The notes: generated from the sequence alone by a model not told the origin. Counted from the first letter of the stretch, positions 1-9,350 are shown. The stretch: 64,000 nucleotides of DNA from G965230615 sp965230615 (GCA_965230615.1 OZ246012.1:1736001-1800000), one strand, 5' to 3'. A program made the numbers and translations.

Positions 1-12
1 TGCTTACTTAAT

Positions 13-147
13 TCATGCAAGCACCAATATTAATATACAAGATAACAAACCATACACTGCTAGCTTCGCTGCCATATTTGTAGTTCCCTTATGCGCTTGA
101 AAGCCAGCAACCCCACAGATAACAACTGCAACCACACTAAAAAACAT
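13..147 (-). CDS. Small membrane protein, 44 aa, unknown
   Basis: A short reading frame starts one base after the permease stop and encodes 44 residues, almost all hydrophobic. Two membrane segments are likely (about residues 3-17 and 29-43), separated by a short polar stretch (QAHKG). An AGAGG sequence about 6 bases before the ATG could be a ribosome binding site. Its position suggests it is the last gene of the GntR/ABC operon, perhaps an accessory membrane subunit. I do not recognise a family. The short length makes a chance ORF possible. Confidence 0.4.
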   Translation of the reverse strand: MFFSVVAVVICGVAGFQAHKGTTNMAAKLAVYGLLSCILILVLA

Positions 148-148
148 A

Positions 149-985
149 TTAAGCCTCTACATCTTCTAAAATTTTTGCCGACCAAACAACAAAGCCAACG
201 GTTATCAACAAAGAAATAGCAAGAAACTCCCAACTAAAAGACAACTTGGCATCGGGAATGCCACTAACCTCTATTGGCAACCACAATGGCTGCACAAGAA
301 TATAGGTTTTGGTTTCCAGCCAATAGCTTGCCTTCAATATCAAAACAAAAAAGCTCAAACAGCCTAAATACTTGGCCAATGTTAGTATGCGGCTATTGCT
401 GTCACGGTAATAAGCGGTATCAACCGCCGACAACAACAGTGACAACCCTAGAAAAAGCGGCACCAAAGAAATAAAACGATAAGCAAATGCCAGATTAACA
501 ACCACACCGGTTTCGCCTAGCATTAAAGCATGCTCCCAACCATACACATTAAAGCTAATAATTACTAAGGCAAAAAATACTGCGGCAATGAAAAAATACA
601 CAGCAAACCGTGCAACTTGTATTTTATAAAAGCTAAAATCGCCCATAGCAATCATTTGAAACTGGCCACTTTCCCATTCTTCTTTGCTTCGCAATGGCAA
701 CCATATCAACAGCAAAAAACCCAGAAAAAATGACAGCAGCACTACCAAAAAAGCCGGAACGACATTGAGGATTTTTTTAAACACGACAATGTCTTCTACT
801 TTAGCCGAGCCACTCTCCACAGATTGAGAAAACTCCGACGCCATTTGCACTTTGGTATTCACTGCACTACACGTACTCAAACCAAAAACACAGGCTAATA
901 CAATGCCAATAAGCAGCCAGATGCGCGTCTTGTTTCTGGCATATTCCAACCAGGCGATAGCGAAGAATAATTTTTTATGCGACAT
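149..985 (-). CDS. ABC transporter permease
   Basis: A 278-residue, strongly hydrophobic protein. I see about six membrane segments: near residues 20-40, 75-95, 125-148, 168-188, 205-222 and 255-272. It overlaps the end of the ATP-binding gene by 11 bases, which suggests translational coupling, and it is the likely membrane partner of that ATPase. The set of a short GntR regulator, an ATPase and a permease resembles the ytr-type exporters of bacteria, which respond to membrane-active compounds. That role is inferred from gene order; the substrate is unknown. Confidence 0.75.
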   Translation of the reverse strand: MSHKKLFFAIAWLEYARNKTRIWLLIGIVLACVFGLSTCSAVNTKVQMASEFSQSVESGSAKVEDIVVFKKILNVVPAFLVVLLSFFLGFLLLIWLPLRSKEEWESGQFQMIAMGDFSFYKIQVARFAVYFFIAAVFFALVIISFNVYGWEHALMLGETGVVVNLAFAYRFISLVPLFLGLSLLLSAVDTAYYRDSNSRILTLAKYLGCLSFFVLILKASYWLETKTYILVQPLWLPIEVSGIPDAKLSFSWEFLAISLLITVGFVVWSAKILEDVEA

Positions 986-1673
986 TTGGCTTATCTCCCA
1001 TCAACATCAAAAAACGATCAGCAATAGACTCGCCCTCTGCCCGAATATTTTCCGCCAAGTCATCGGCGATAATCTTTCCCTGGCTAAGGAAAATAGCCCG
1101 ATCTAAATAGGGGTCAACATCATTGATTTCATGTGTTGATAAAATCACGCTGGCATTATGGTCCCAATAACTCATTAGCGTTTTAAGAATACCGTTACGG
1201 GCAAGCAGGTCGATGCCCGCCAGCGGCTCATCAAGTAAATATAAATCTGACTTGCGGGAAATAGTGGCAGCCAATTTTAATTTCTGCCGCTGCCCTTTCG
1301 ACATTTCAGCTAATGGCCTAGCAGGAATCTCTAGCGCTTGTAGCAAGTCATTAAATTTATCTTGTTGAAAGTCACTATAAAATGCCGACATAAAGCGCAA
1401 CATATGCTGTGGCGCCATCCATGAAGGGAAACTCTGCCGATCACCTAAAAAGGCAACGTGCCGCCGTCCTGCTCTGGGCGTTTTACCCATTACATCAACA
1501 CTGCCTTGTTGCACCTGCAGTAAGCCCGACATGATTTTCATTGTGGTGGTTTTACCAGAGCCATTGAGCCCTAATAAACCGATGACCTGTCCACGGTCTA
1601 TTGTAAAACTTAAATCGGATACACCCTCACCACTGTGATAATGCTTGCTAACATCTTTAAAGCTTATAATCAT
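975..1673 (-). CDS. ABC transporter ATP-binding protein
   Basis: A 232-residue nucleotide-binding subunit. The Walker A motif GLNGSGKTT is at residues 35-43, the signature SKGQ at 125-128, the Walker B segment YLLDEP at 145-150 with catalytic Glu149, and the switch histidine is in STHE near 180. The length is normal for a single-domain ABC ATPase. Its start codon overlaps the stop of the upstream GntR gene (ATGA), so the two are likely co-translated. It should power the adjacent permease; export is more likely than import because no binding protein is encoded nearby. Confidence 0.9.
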   Translation of the reverse strand: MIISFKDVSKHYHSGEGVSDLSFTIDRGQVIGLLGLNGSGKTTTMKIMSGLLQVQQGSVDVMGKTPRAGRRHVAFLGDRQSFPSWMAPQHMLRFMSAFYSDFQQDKFNDLLQALEIPARPLAEMSKGQRQKLKLAATISRKSDLYLLDEPLAGIDLLARNGILKTLMSYWDHNASVILSTHEINDVDPYLDRAIFLSQGKIIADDLAENIRAEGESIADRFLMLMGDKPNVA

Positions 1674-2026
1674 AAAGGTAACTCCTTAATTAACTGTATT
1701 GCATCTTCACTTTCCAGCCCTATGGCAGCAACCTCCTTAAGATAGCTTTGAGTTATTTGCACCAAGTGTGCTTGCCTGAGTTGCTCGATATTAATGGCTT
1801 CCCGCACAAAAGTGCCTTTGCCTCTTCTGGTCTCAGTGATCGCCCGCTTTTCCAGCTCTTGAAATGCTTGGATCACCGTATTTGGGTTTAGCCCAGCACT
1901 CAGCGCCAAGTCCCTTGAGGAAGGCAACTTATCCCCGGGTTTTAGTTTTTCTGCCAAAATTTTATGTACCACCTGCTCTGCCAATTGCAGATAAAGCGGC
2001 CCTTTTTTAGGGTCAAATTGCCACAC
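1670..2026 (-). CDS. GntR-family regulator, YtrA type
   Basis: A short GntR protein of about 118 residues: a winged helix (PGDKLPSSRDLA, then NPNTVIQAFQ) and only a small C-terminal tail, as in the YtrA subfamily that controls ABC exporters. I place the start at a GTG (2026) just before WQFDPKKGP, because GAGG lies 8 bases upstream and the family begins close to this point. An in-frame ATG at 2089 would add 21 residues and would put the palindromic operator candidate inside the gene. It is probably the autorepressor of the operon below it. Confidence 0.85.
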   Translation of the reverse strand: MWQFDPKKGPLYLQLAEQVVHKILAEKLKPGDKLPSSRDLALSAGLNPNTVIQAFQELEKRAITETRRGKGTFVREAINIEQLRQAHLVQITQSYLKEVAAIGLESEDAIQLIKELPL

Positions 2027-2058
2027 ACTTTCGCCTCGATAAATAATCAAACCTATAT

Positions 2059-2082
2059 AGTGAACTAGATAACTAGTGCACT
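2059..2082. promoter_or_regulatory. Palindromic operator candidate for the GntR gene
   Basis: A 24-bp near-perfect inverted repeat, with arms AGTGaACTAG and CTAGTgCACT, lies about 33 bases upstream of the proposed GntR start. Only two symmetric position pairs break the symmetry. GntR regulators bind such palindromes, so autoregulation is likely, but this is inferred from position and symmetry alone. Confidence 0.45.
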
Positions 2083-2322
2083 GATACAATAGACCATGAT
2101 AATCCTTCTGTCAAATGCTTTTATGCGCCTGCCCTGGCAGACGGTGCCGTTTGGTCATTAAGAACTTAGGTGAGCATCCCCATTGGCTGCACATTTACTC
2201 ACTCTGGCCATGGCTGTATTGGGGGCATAGTAACGTTATTAAAATCAGTCACTTAGAATGGAAAAATCAAAGCCAGCAATATTTACCGATATGACATTAC
2301 CCATAATAAGGAGACTTCCATC

Positions 2323-2574
2323 ATGCCCACTCTGAACATCTCCTTACCAGAGCAGCTTAAAGATGGGATATCCGAGCAAGTGAAAGCAGGAAAATACGCC
2401 AGTGCTAGCGACTATAAGCGCGATCTGATTCGCTCAGATAAACGCCAACAAGAGCAACAAGGATTTAAATGGCTAAACCGGCACCTGGAGCCTTTACTCA
2501 ACACACCAGAAGAGCAATTCATTTCAATGAACGCTGAGCAAGTCAAAAGGCTGGGCCGACAACGCGTAAAATAG
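2323..2574 (+). CDS. ParD/CopG-type antitoxin, no toxin seen
   Basis: An 83-residue protein starting MPTLNISLPEQLKDGI and followed by GKYASASDYKRDLIR, the usual pattern of a ParD-like ribbon-helix-helix antitoxin. Residues 3-8 would form the DNA-binding strand. AAGGAG is placed well before the ATG. A ParE toxin normally follows directly, often overlapping, but the 120 bases downstream contain no such reading frame. It is therefore an orphan antitoxin, either a relic or a DNA-binding protein acting elsewhere. Confidence 0.75.
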   Translation: MPTLNISLPEQLKDGISEQVKAGKYASASDYKRDLIRSDKRQQEQQGFKWLNRHLEPLLNTPEEQFISMNAEQVKRLGRQRVK

Positions 2575-2696
2575 AACGGAATTTAAGACAGGCATATGGC
2601 CACTCACCAAAGCCAATAGAGCCATTTTTCTTGAGCATCGACTAAGATGGTAGTTACCGTTAAGTTTACACAGCAATCACGAATAGTAGATTTGCA

Positions 2697-3104
2697 TTAA
2701 TCTCTCACTGCATCTTCTACCACCCATTTAAGCGGATAGCCTTTTGAGCCAGCATGCTCTTCCAAGTAAACCACTAACTTGGCAGCTTCAGAATTGCCAA
2801 TATTTTTGCACACAACACCCTGCCCTGATTCATGCACTTCTAGCATTTTTCTTATAGCATCCGCTGAGGACATTTCAAATACCCCCATAAAAACTAACAC
2901 CACATATTCCATAGGCGTTATATCATCATTTAAAAGTGTTAAACTGCATTGTGCACCCTTTGCATTTGAAAACGCTAAGCGTTTAATACCTACAGGCAAC
3001 TCCTTCATGAGTTTCTCCTGACTATGCGCTAGCTCTGCCGCTCCATAAAGCGCCTTATGCTTACGCTCATTGTCTGCAACGTATTTTTTTATCGCTTTTA
3101 ACAT
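2697..3104 (-). CDS. ClpS-like adaptor protein
   Basis: A 135-residue protein whose residues 54-132 match the ClpS fold. The sequence LLNDDITPMEYVV (57-69) carries the Asn-Asp-Asp and Met positions of the N-degron pocket, and MLEVHESGQGVV (88-99) carries the conserved histidine. ClpS delivers N-degron substrates to the ClpAP protease. The charged 50-residue N-terminal extension is longer than in E. coli ClpS. The gene is alone, with no clpA beside it, so it is likely a second, specialised ClpS paralogue. AAGGAG precedes the ATG by 9 bases. Confidence 0.7.
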   Translation of the reverse strand: MLKAIKKYVADNERKHKALYGAAELAHSQEKLMKELPVGIKRLAFSNAKGAQCSLTLLNDDITPMEYVVLVFMGVFEMSSADAIRKMLEVHESGQGVVCKNIGNSEAAKLVVYLEEHAGSKGYPLKWVVEDAVRD

Positions 3105-3230
3105 TATATCAATCTCCTTTTTTGCGCACAGTTCTGATTACCATTAAAACTATGGGTAATAGGCGCAGCCGAACAGAGATCATCGTTAACATAAAAATGG
3201 ATGATTAAACGTATATTTTTTTACTTTTCT

Positions 3231-3446
3231 CTAAACAATAGGCTCAGGGTTTGTGTAAATAGCATTATTCTTTGCATCATAATATACTGGCTTTTCATTC
3301 TGCAATATTACAGTGATTGCCGTAAATTGCTCTGCAGCCACAGGAATCGTTAGCATCTCCCCTGAAGTCGTTGCAAATTCCACTAAGCCTTGATTGTTAT
3401 CAAACTCCCAACCTAACCTGTATTTAACCACTTCCTCTTTTGCCAT
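3231..3446 (-). CDS. Small hypothetical protein, 71 aa
   Basis: A 71-residue acidic protein without signal peptide or membrane segment. The sequence alternates hydrophobic and polar residues, suggesting a small beta-rich fold. A strong AAGGAG ribosome site lies 5 bases before the ATG, which supports real translation. It follows the ClpS-like gene on the same strand, with about 125 bases between them. I recognise no family. Confidence 0.5.
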   Translation of the reverse strand: MAKEEVVKYRLGWEFDNNQGLVEFATTSGEMLTIPVAAEQFTAITVILQNEKPVYYDAKNNAIYTNPEPIV

Positions 3447-3903
3447 GTGATTCTCCTTGTTTAATGAAAAGTTAAATTTGTAGTAGCATCATAATAGACA
3501 TCACTTGTAACACTTATGCCTATTCGGGACAGGCATATAATCAACAATTAAAATCCTCATATACAAACTCTCCACTTTGCTTTATTCAGAATCATGACTG
3601 CCTGTTACAACTGAATATATTCTATCTGCGATCGTGCCCGTCCTCATTGACTGCTCATTTAGCTGTTATTTGTTGTATGTCGCAGTCTCTACCATTAAGC
3701 CTAAGCCTGCTATTTTTTATTTACTTTGTTTTACCCTTTAAGCATCAATATTTTTTTCACCAACATCAATACATGTAGAAAGCTTAGCCCTGCCATCTAT
3801 TGTGCATTAACACGATTAACTGTACAGTAATCAACAAGCGTGCCTTGCCGGTGTTCGCCCACCAACAAGGCACTCACCACAACCAACTACAAAGGAGTTG
3901 ATG
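3447..3903. other. Non-coding gap, no feature recognised
   Basis: About 450 AT-rich bases between two divergent genes. It presumably holds the promoters of the 71-residue gene and of the XRE gene, but I see no clear promoter pair, hairpin or reading frame. A GGGACAGGCAT stretch near 3526 resembles a motif near 4275 and at 63590. Confidence 0.3.
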
Positions 3904-4203
3904 ATGGCTAACTGGCATCATACCGTAATTCGTGAAGAAAGCCCGCCTTATTATATTGCGACCACTGAATTAGTGCTAATCGGCGATACCTTAAGGCAAC
4001 TCCGCCTCGCACAACAACGCACACAAGAAGATATCGCTGAGTCTGCCAATATTAGCCCGCGTTACTACCAAAACATGGAAGCGGGCAAAAGCAGCATTGG
4101 CATTTTAATTATTTTTAAACTGTGCCAGGCCTTGGGTTGCCATTATACCGCACTGCTGGAACCGGCTTGGGAGCACCTTAGCAATAAGGCTAAGCTTTTA
4201 TAA
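3904..4203 (+). CDS. XRE-family transcriptional regulator
   Basis: About 99 residues with a Cro/C1-type helix-turn-helix near residues 24-82: LRQLRLAQQRTQEDIAES, then ISPRYYQNMEAGKSS and LCQALGCHYTALL. The start is chosen at the second of two ATGs (3904) because AAAGGAG lies 6 bases upstream; 3901 is also possible. It stands alone, and its transcript ends at the terminator just downstream, before the first CRISPR array. Its targets are unknown. Confidence 0.8.
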   Translation: MANWHHTVIREESPPYYIATTELVLIGDTLRQLRLAQQRTQEDIAESANISPRYYQNMEAGKSSIGILIIFKLCQALGCHYTALLEPAWEHLSNKAKLL

Positions 4204-4212
4204 TAGGCTATT

Positions 4213-4253
4213 AGGGCCAAGCGTTGAGAGAATGTTTGGCCCTTTTCTTTTTT
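4213..4253 (+). terminator. Rho-independent terminator
   Basis: The stem AGGGCCAA / TTGGCCCT closes a 14-16 base loop and is followed by a T-rich run. It sits 10 bases after the XRE stop codon and probably keeps transcription from running into the CRISPR array. Confidence 0.75.
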
Positions 4254-4309
4254 CAGCATAGGTAGAGATGAGTCTGGGACAGGCATGTACTAGTTTGTCT
4301 TTGTAAATA

Positions 4310-7300
4310 TTTCTAAGCTGCCTATGCGGCAGTCAACGGTCATTCATTACAGGCCGTCTATCGTTTTTTTTCTAAGCTGCCTATGCGGCAGTCAACACTA
4401 CACTTAATATCCTTGAAGGTTCTCAAATTTTCTAAGCTGCCTATGCGGCAGTCAACTCACAGCCTCTTCTAGCCATAACTCATATATTTTTCTAAGCTGC
4501 CTATGCGGCAGTCAACTATTTCATTGAAATTTCTATCAACATGAAAAATTTCTAAGCTGCCTATGCGGCAGTCAACGCTAACTTAAGCTTAGATATTAAT
4601 TATCTCAATTTCTAAGCTGCCTATGCGGCAGTCAACTATCCCTTACCGCCGAATGAAAATGTGTCATATTTTCTAAGCTGCCTATGCGGCAGTCAACTAA
4701 TGAAGAAGGCTGATGGCTTTTAACCAATTTTTCTAAGCTGCCTATGCGGCAGTCAACCGCCGTATATGCTGAGTCTCCCACAACCTACTTTTCTAAGCTG
4801 CCTATGCGGCAGTCAACTCTTGCCAGGGTTATGCTGAGTGAGCTTGTGATTTCTAAGCTGCCTATGCGGCAGTCAACTTTCAGCACCAGCAATTCACGAA
4901 ACTGCTGCATTTCTAAGCTGCCTATGCGGCAGTCAACTTATTCGACAGCCATGCATCCAGGTCTGTGCCTTTCTAAGCTGCCTATGCGGCAGTCAACCGG
5001 CCAACAGTGGTAGTTTTCAGTTCTGTTACTTTCTAAGCTGCCTATGCGGCAGTCAACCGATATTGAGCAATTTATTATTGATGTATTAATTTCTAAGCTG
5101 CCTATGCGGCAGTCAACAAAAACTACACACTCTCTCACTATTACACAAAATTTCTAAGCTGCCTATGCGGCAGTCAACTTCATTGAGCGATGATTTTCAA
5201 AGAAGGTTATTTTCTAAGATGCCTATGCGGCAGTCAACGGTGAGTGAATATGAGTGAGAATTTATACATATTTCTAAGCTGCCTATGCGGCAGTCAACTC
5301 ATATGTTTTTAAAACACTTACAAAATATTCTTTCTAAGCTGCCTATGCGGCAGTCAACGTCGCCCGCTGCCACGAAAGAGCACTTTTTGCTTTCTAAGCT
5401 GCCTATGCGGCAGTCAACTGCGGATTTGATAGATTCAGAGATTATGGTAATTTCTAAGCTGCCTATGCGGCAGTCAACTTATCAATATGCAGCACGGCAG
5501 GCACATGGTCTTTCTAAGCTGCCTATGCGGCAGTCAACAAGTGATGAACAATGTGACCAATAGCTTTTTTTTTCTAAGCTGCCTATGCGGCAGTCAACAC
5601 TACTGTAAATATTGGCTATGAGCTTGTTTTTTTCTAAGCTGCCTATGCGGCAGTCAACTTTGCCTTTTTTAGCAACTGAAAAAATAACACTTTCTAAGCT
5701 GCCTATGCGGCAGTCAACATTGCGCGGGCGACGAAATGTATTATATAGAATTTCTAAGCTGCCTATGCGGCAGTCAACATGAATGATTTTGTATGTGAGA
5801 GCGTATATTCTTTCTAAGCTGCCTATGCGGCAGTCAACAAGAGTTTAGACCTGGGCGTGATCGTTATCGATTTCTAAGCTGCCTATGCGGCAGTCAACAT
5901 TCTCCTCTTTACTTAGCTTCCTGTCATCACTTTCTAAGCTGCCTATGCGGCAGTCAACAAACGCAAAATCGATTAGCTCTGATCGCATCATTTCTAAGCT
6001 GCCTATGCGGCAGTCAACGTGATTCCGGTAAGCGGAACAAAAAATATGACTTTCTAAGCTGCCTATGCGGCAGTCAACTGATCACTGATTTTTTCTAGCG
6101 CTTTAAACTCTTTCTAAGCTGCCTATGCGGCAGTCAACAGAGTGGAAAAATAAAAATAGCGCAACTTATGTTTCTAAGCTGCCTATGCGGCAGTCAACGC
6201 AAAATGATGTAACCCCGATTATCTTACATATTTCTAAGCTGCCTATGCGGCAGTCAACTTATGTGTAGCGAGTTCCACCAAACGACAAGTTTTCTAAGCT
6301 GCCTATGCGGCAGTCAACTAATGAAGAAGGCTGATGGCTTTTAACCAATTTTTCTAAGCTGCCTATGCGGCAGTCAACCGCCGTATATGCTGAGTCTCCC
6401 ACAACCTACTTTTCTAAGCTGCCTATGCGGCAGTCAACTCTTGCCAGGGTTATGCTGAGTGAGCTTGTGATTTCTAAGCTGCCTATGCGGCAGTCAACGA
6501 TTGACTGTCACAGCTCAGAGAAGTATAGACTTTCTAAGCTGCCTATGCGGCAGTCAACTTTCAGCACCAGCAATTCACGAAACTGCTGCATTTCTAAGCT
6601 GCCTATGCGGCAGTCAACCCAGCCATAGTCCTGACGCTGACGACCTTTGTTTTCTAAGCTGCCTATGCGGCAGTCAACTTATTCGACAGCCATGCATCCA
6701 GGTCTGTGCCTTTCTAAGCTGCCTATGCGGCAGTCAACGGTGTGATGAATGGTGATAAGGAGCGTAGTATTTTCTAAGCTGCCTATGCGGCAGTCAACTA
6801 ATCTTGATCGCGGTGCTATTGATTGTAAATTTTCTAAGCTGCCTATGCGGCAGTCAACCTGGCAATGTCGCAACAGTGAAAGACCTTAGCTTTCTAAGCT
6901 GCCTATGCGGCAGTCAACGAGTGTTTGGCCGAGGCCGGGAAACTACCGGGTTTTCTAAGCTGCCTATGCGGCAGTCAACTTGTCGAAAATTAACATAGCC
7001 TTCGCCAAATTTTTCTAAGCTGCCTATGCGGCAGTCAACGTGAGCAACCACTGAAAGAAATAAAGCTTTATTTTCTAAGCTGCCTATGCGGCAGTCAACC
7101 CGCTATTGCAACCGCGAACGTGCGCGGCATTTTTCTAAGCTGCCTATGCGGCAGTCAACCCTCAGCTGCTGACGTCGCTGCTCATCGCCAATTTCTAAGC
7201 TGCCTATGCGGCAGTCAACACTCTTTGAAAATCAGGTTTACCCCACATGTATTTCTAAGCTGCCTATGCGGCAGTCAACTTACCAATTAGGTAACATTCG

Positions 7301-7759
7301 CCGTGGAAATATTTCTAAGCTGCCTATGCGGCAGTCAACTGAACATCGAGTCAACACGGAACTACCACCTGTTTCTAAGCTGCCTATGCGGCAGTCAACT
7401 AGACTTGGCGAAGAAGATGAGCGGAACATGTTTTCTAAGCTGCCTATGCGGCAGTCAACTTGAGGCAAAGCTTACACCTGAGCAGTTTGAATTTCTAAGC
7501 TGCCTATGCGGCAGTCAACCTTAACCCTGTTTGGGAGACGATTAAGATGAATTTCTAAGCTGCCTATGCGGCAGTCAACCGATTCTGGATGAAGCTCATT
7601 CGCTGTGCAAATTTCTAAGCTGCCTATGCGGCAGTCAACAAGGTAAATTTAAGTGTCACGCCTTTTTCGATTTTCTAAGCTGCCTATGCGGCAGTCAACG
7701 TGCTTACACCGCATGCACTCGTGAAGCATTGTTTCTAAGCTGCCTATGCGGCAGTCAAC
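4310..7759 (-). CRISPR. Type I-F CRISPR array 1: 58 repeats, 57 spacers
   Basis: Fifty-eight 28-bp repeats recur about every 60 bases, with spacers of about 32 (31-33). Read on the minus strand, the repeat starts GTTGACTGCCGCATAGG and ends GCTTAGAAA. CTGCC pairs with GGCAG around a GCATA loop, the hairpin cut by Cas6f. The leader is at the right end, so the newest spacers are near 7730. The repeats are almost invariant; one near 5211 has a single change (AAGATGCC for AAGCTGCC). A block of spacers at 4698-4969 recurs at 6319-6710. No protein should be called here: the reading frames encoding repeated KLPMRQST are repeat translations. Confidence 0.98.
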
Positions 7760-7787
7760 AGTAAAATCGAATGCAAAAAATAAGTCA

Positions 7788-7800
7788 TATCAATCACTTA
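7788..7800 (+). promoter_or_regulatory. IHF-like site, repeat-proximal, leader 1
   Basis: TATCAATCACTTA matches the IHF consensus WATCAANNNNTTR exactly. It begins 28 bases after the last repeat, the same spacing as its counterpart in leader 2. IHF bends I-F leaders for Cas1-Cas2-3 integration in studied species. Confidence 0.65.
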
Positions 7801-7842
7801 TCGAAAATCATCCAATTCAACCAATGATTTTCGCTATTGATA

Positions 7843-7855
7843 TAACCTATTGATT
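7843..7855 (-). promoter_or_regulatory. IHF-like site, repeat-distal, leader 1
   Basis: On the minus strand AATCAATAGGTTA matches WATCAANNNNTTR exactly. It begins 84 bases from the last repeat; the counterpart in leader 2 begins at 83. Confidence 0.65.
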
Positions 7856-7898
7856 TTAATATGATTTTTTAAAGAGCGTATTTTATTGGTCAAAAACA

Positions 7899-9293
7899 CT
7901 AACTACCCAACAGCTCTACTATCAATCGCTTAGTCTCTCCTACCAGATAAAGAGGCAGAGACAATAAACTGTAAATCACTTCCCCTTGAGCAGTTACCGC
8001 CGAAGCACCTTTCATCACGGAAGGCAGTTCGCTGTTAAAGCGTAATGCATGGCCTTGTTGCTTCTCCTTGCAAAACTGATGCAAAGACCGGAGCGCTCCC
8101 GTCGCGCCCGCTTTTATTTCAATTGGAATCACTTCATGATCCACAGCAAGCAAATAATCCACTTCTGCTGCTGCACTTTTAACTTCACGCACCCAATAAA
8201 ATAACACCGGTTCGTTATAGTACTCACCGGCATAAAGCAAATGTTGACCGATAAACTGTTCTGCTACCGCACCTCTATTAACCAAATAAGGACCGTCATC
8301 GCTTATATTCAACTCGTTTATGTTGAGTATCGAACATAGCAACCCAACATCCATGAATACTATTTTAAACAGGCTTTCTTTCCGTTCAGCCCCTAATGGG
8401 ATACCATTTGCCGAGCTATGATGAACTTTGTGTAGCACCCGTGCCATACATAACTGTGTCAGCGCATCACGCAGTTCCGCTGCACGGTGCTCTTTACTTA
8501 CATTTACATATTTGAATTTGTTACCGACCATCGCTGGAGCACGATCAAACACGAGTTGCACCCGGCGCGTTTTCGCACCATGACTGTACTTATTAAAATC
8601 ATCTCGATACGTTGCCAGGATACTACTCTGGACTATTAATACCTCTGCATAGGAACGACTATGGGCGTAACGAGCAACCGCTTCCGGCATACCACCTACT
8701 ACACAATATTGCCTGAATAGCTTCATTGCTTTTTCATGCACTGCTACAGGCAATGCGTTTTTCTCAATATCGCGCAATGCAATGCCAGCCAAATGTTTTG
8801 CGAGGACTTGCTCACCCATGGCGGATAAGAAATCTGAAAATTGCATTGGCCCCATATGCATATATTCAACACGGCCCACCGGCATGGAAAAGCTGGCATG
8901 CTCCAAAGTGAACTCTAATAAGGAACCGGCAGCCAGGATGGCAATATCCGGCCTTTCCTCATAGAAATAACGCAAAGCAGTAATGGCCTCAGGTGCTGCC
9001 TGAATCTCATCCAAAAAAAGCAGCGCATTTTCAGTGGCCAGCTCGATGCCAATAAGCAACTCAAGAGTGGTCAATATTTGGGCGGGATCATTTGATGAAA
9101 ATGCCTCACGATATTCCGGATTGCGCTCAAAATTCAGCTCCAGCAACTGAAGCCCGGCAAGATCAGCAAACTGGCGCACCAGCGTCGATTTACCCACCTG
9201 GCGCGCACCCCGAATAATTAAGGGCTTACGATTTTTACCGCCATACCATGCCCGGAGATGGCTTAATTCACGGCGCTTTAATGTCGCTTCCAT
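7899..9293 (-). CDS. AAA ATPase with DUF4143 and nuclease-like C-terminus
   Basis: A protein of about 464 residues. The N-terminal P-loop ATPase has Walker A GARQVGKST and Walker B LLFLDEIQ. A DUF4143 domain follows, ending in a PD-(D/E)XK-like segment (EVDYLLAV, then IPIEIKAG). The start at 9293 is preferred because AGGAG precedes it at normal spacing; an in-frame ATG at 9320 has no such signal. It lies between cas6f and the array leader on the same strand, but a 146-base gap with its own direct repeats suggests separate control. The function of this family is not established. It could be a defence accessory or an unrelated gene that landed in the locus. Confidence 0.85.
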   Translation of the reverse strand: MEATLKRRELSHLRAWYGGKNRKPLIIRGARQVGKSTLVRQFADLAGLQLLELNFERNPEYREAFSSNDPAQILTTLELLIGIELATENALLFLDEIQAAPEAITALRYFYEERPDIAILAAGSLLEFTLEHASFSMPVGRVEYMHMGPMQFSDFLSAMGEQVLAKHLAGIALRDIEKNALPVAVHEKAMKLFRQYCVVGGMPEAVARYAHSRSYAEVLIVQSSILATYRDDFNKYSHGAKTRRVQLVFDRAPAMVGNKFKYVNVSKEHRAAELRDALTQLCMARVLHKVHHSSANGIPLGAERKESLFKIVFMDVGLLCSILNINELNISDDGPYLVNRGAVAEQFIGQHLLYAGEYYNEPVLFYWVREVKSAAAEVDYLLAVDHEVIPIEIKAGATGALRSLHQFCKEKQQGHALRFNSELPSVMKGASAVTAQGEVIYSLLSLPLYLVGETKRLIVELLGS

Positions 9294-9350
9294 TAGTCTC
9301 CTGAAAAACCGCCAAATCACTAAATATCAAGAGCTTAGACAGAAAAATGA

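Larger units (their letters stand above)
7760..7877 (-). promoter_or_regulatory. Leader of CRISPR array 1
   Basis: An AT-rich region between the newest repeat and the end of the ATPase gene. It holds two IHF-like sites, a 10-bp inverted repeat between them (CGAAAATCAT at 7802-7811 and ATGATTTTCG at 7824-7833), and a GATTTTTTAAAGAGC block at 7863-7877. That block recurs at the same distance in the leader of array 2. The region should contain the pre-crRNA promoter and the signals for spacer integration. Confidence 0.85.

Noticed and set aside
4744..7524. Several reading frames of 60-92 codons inside CRISPR array 1 with repeated KLPMRQST, LSCLCGSQ or VDCRIGSLE
   Set aside because: They are translations of the 28-bp repeat in different frames, not genes.
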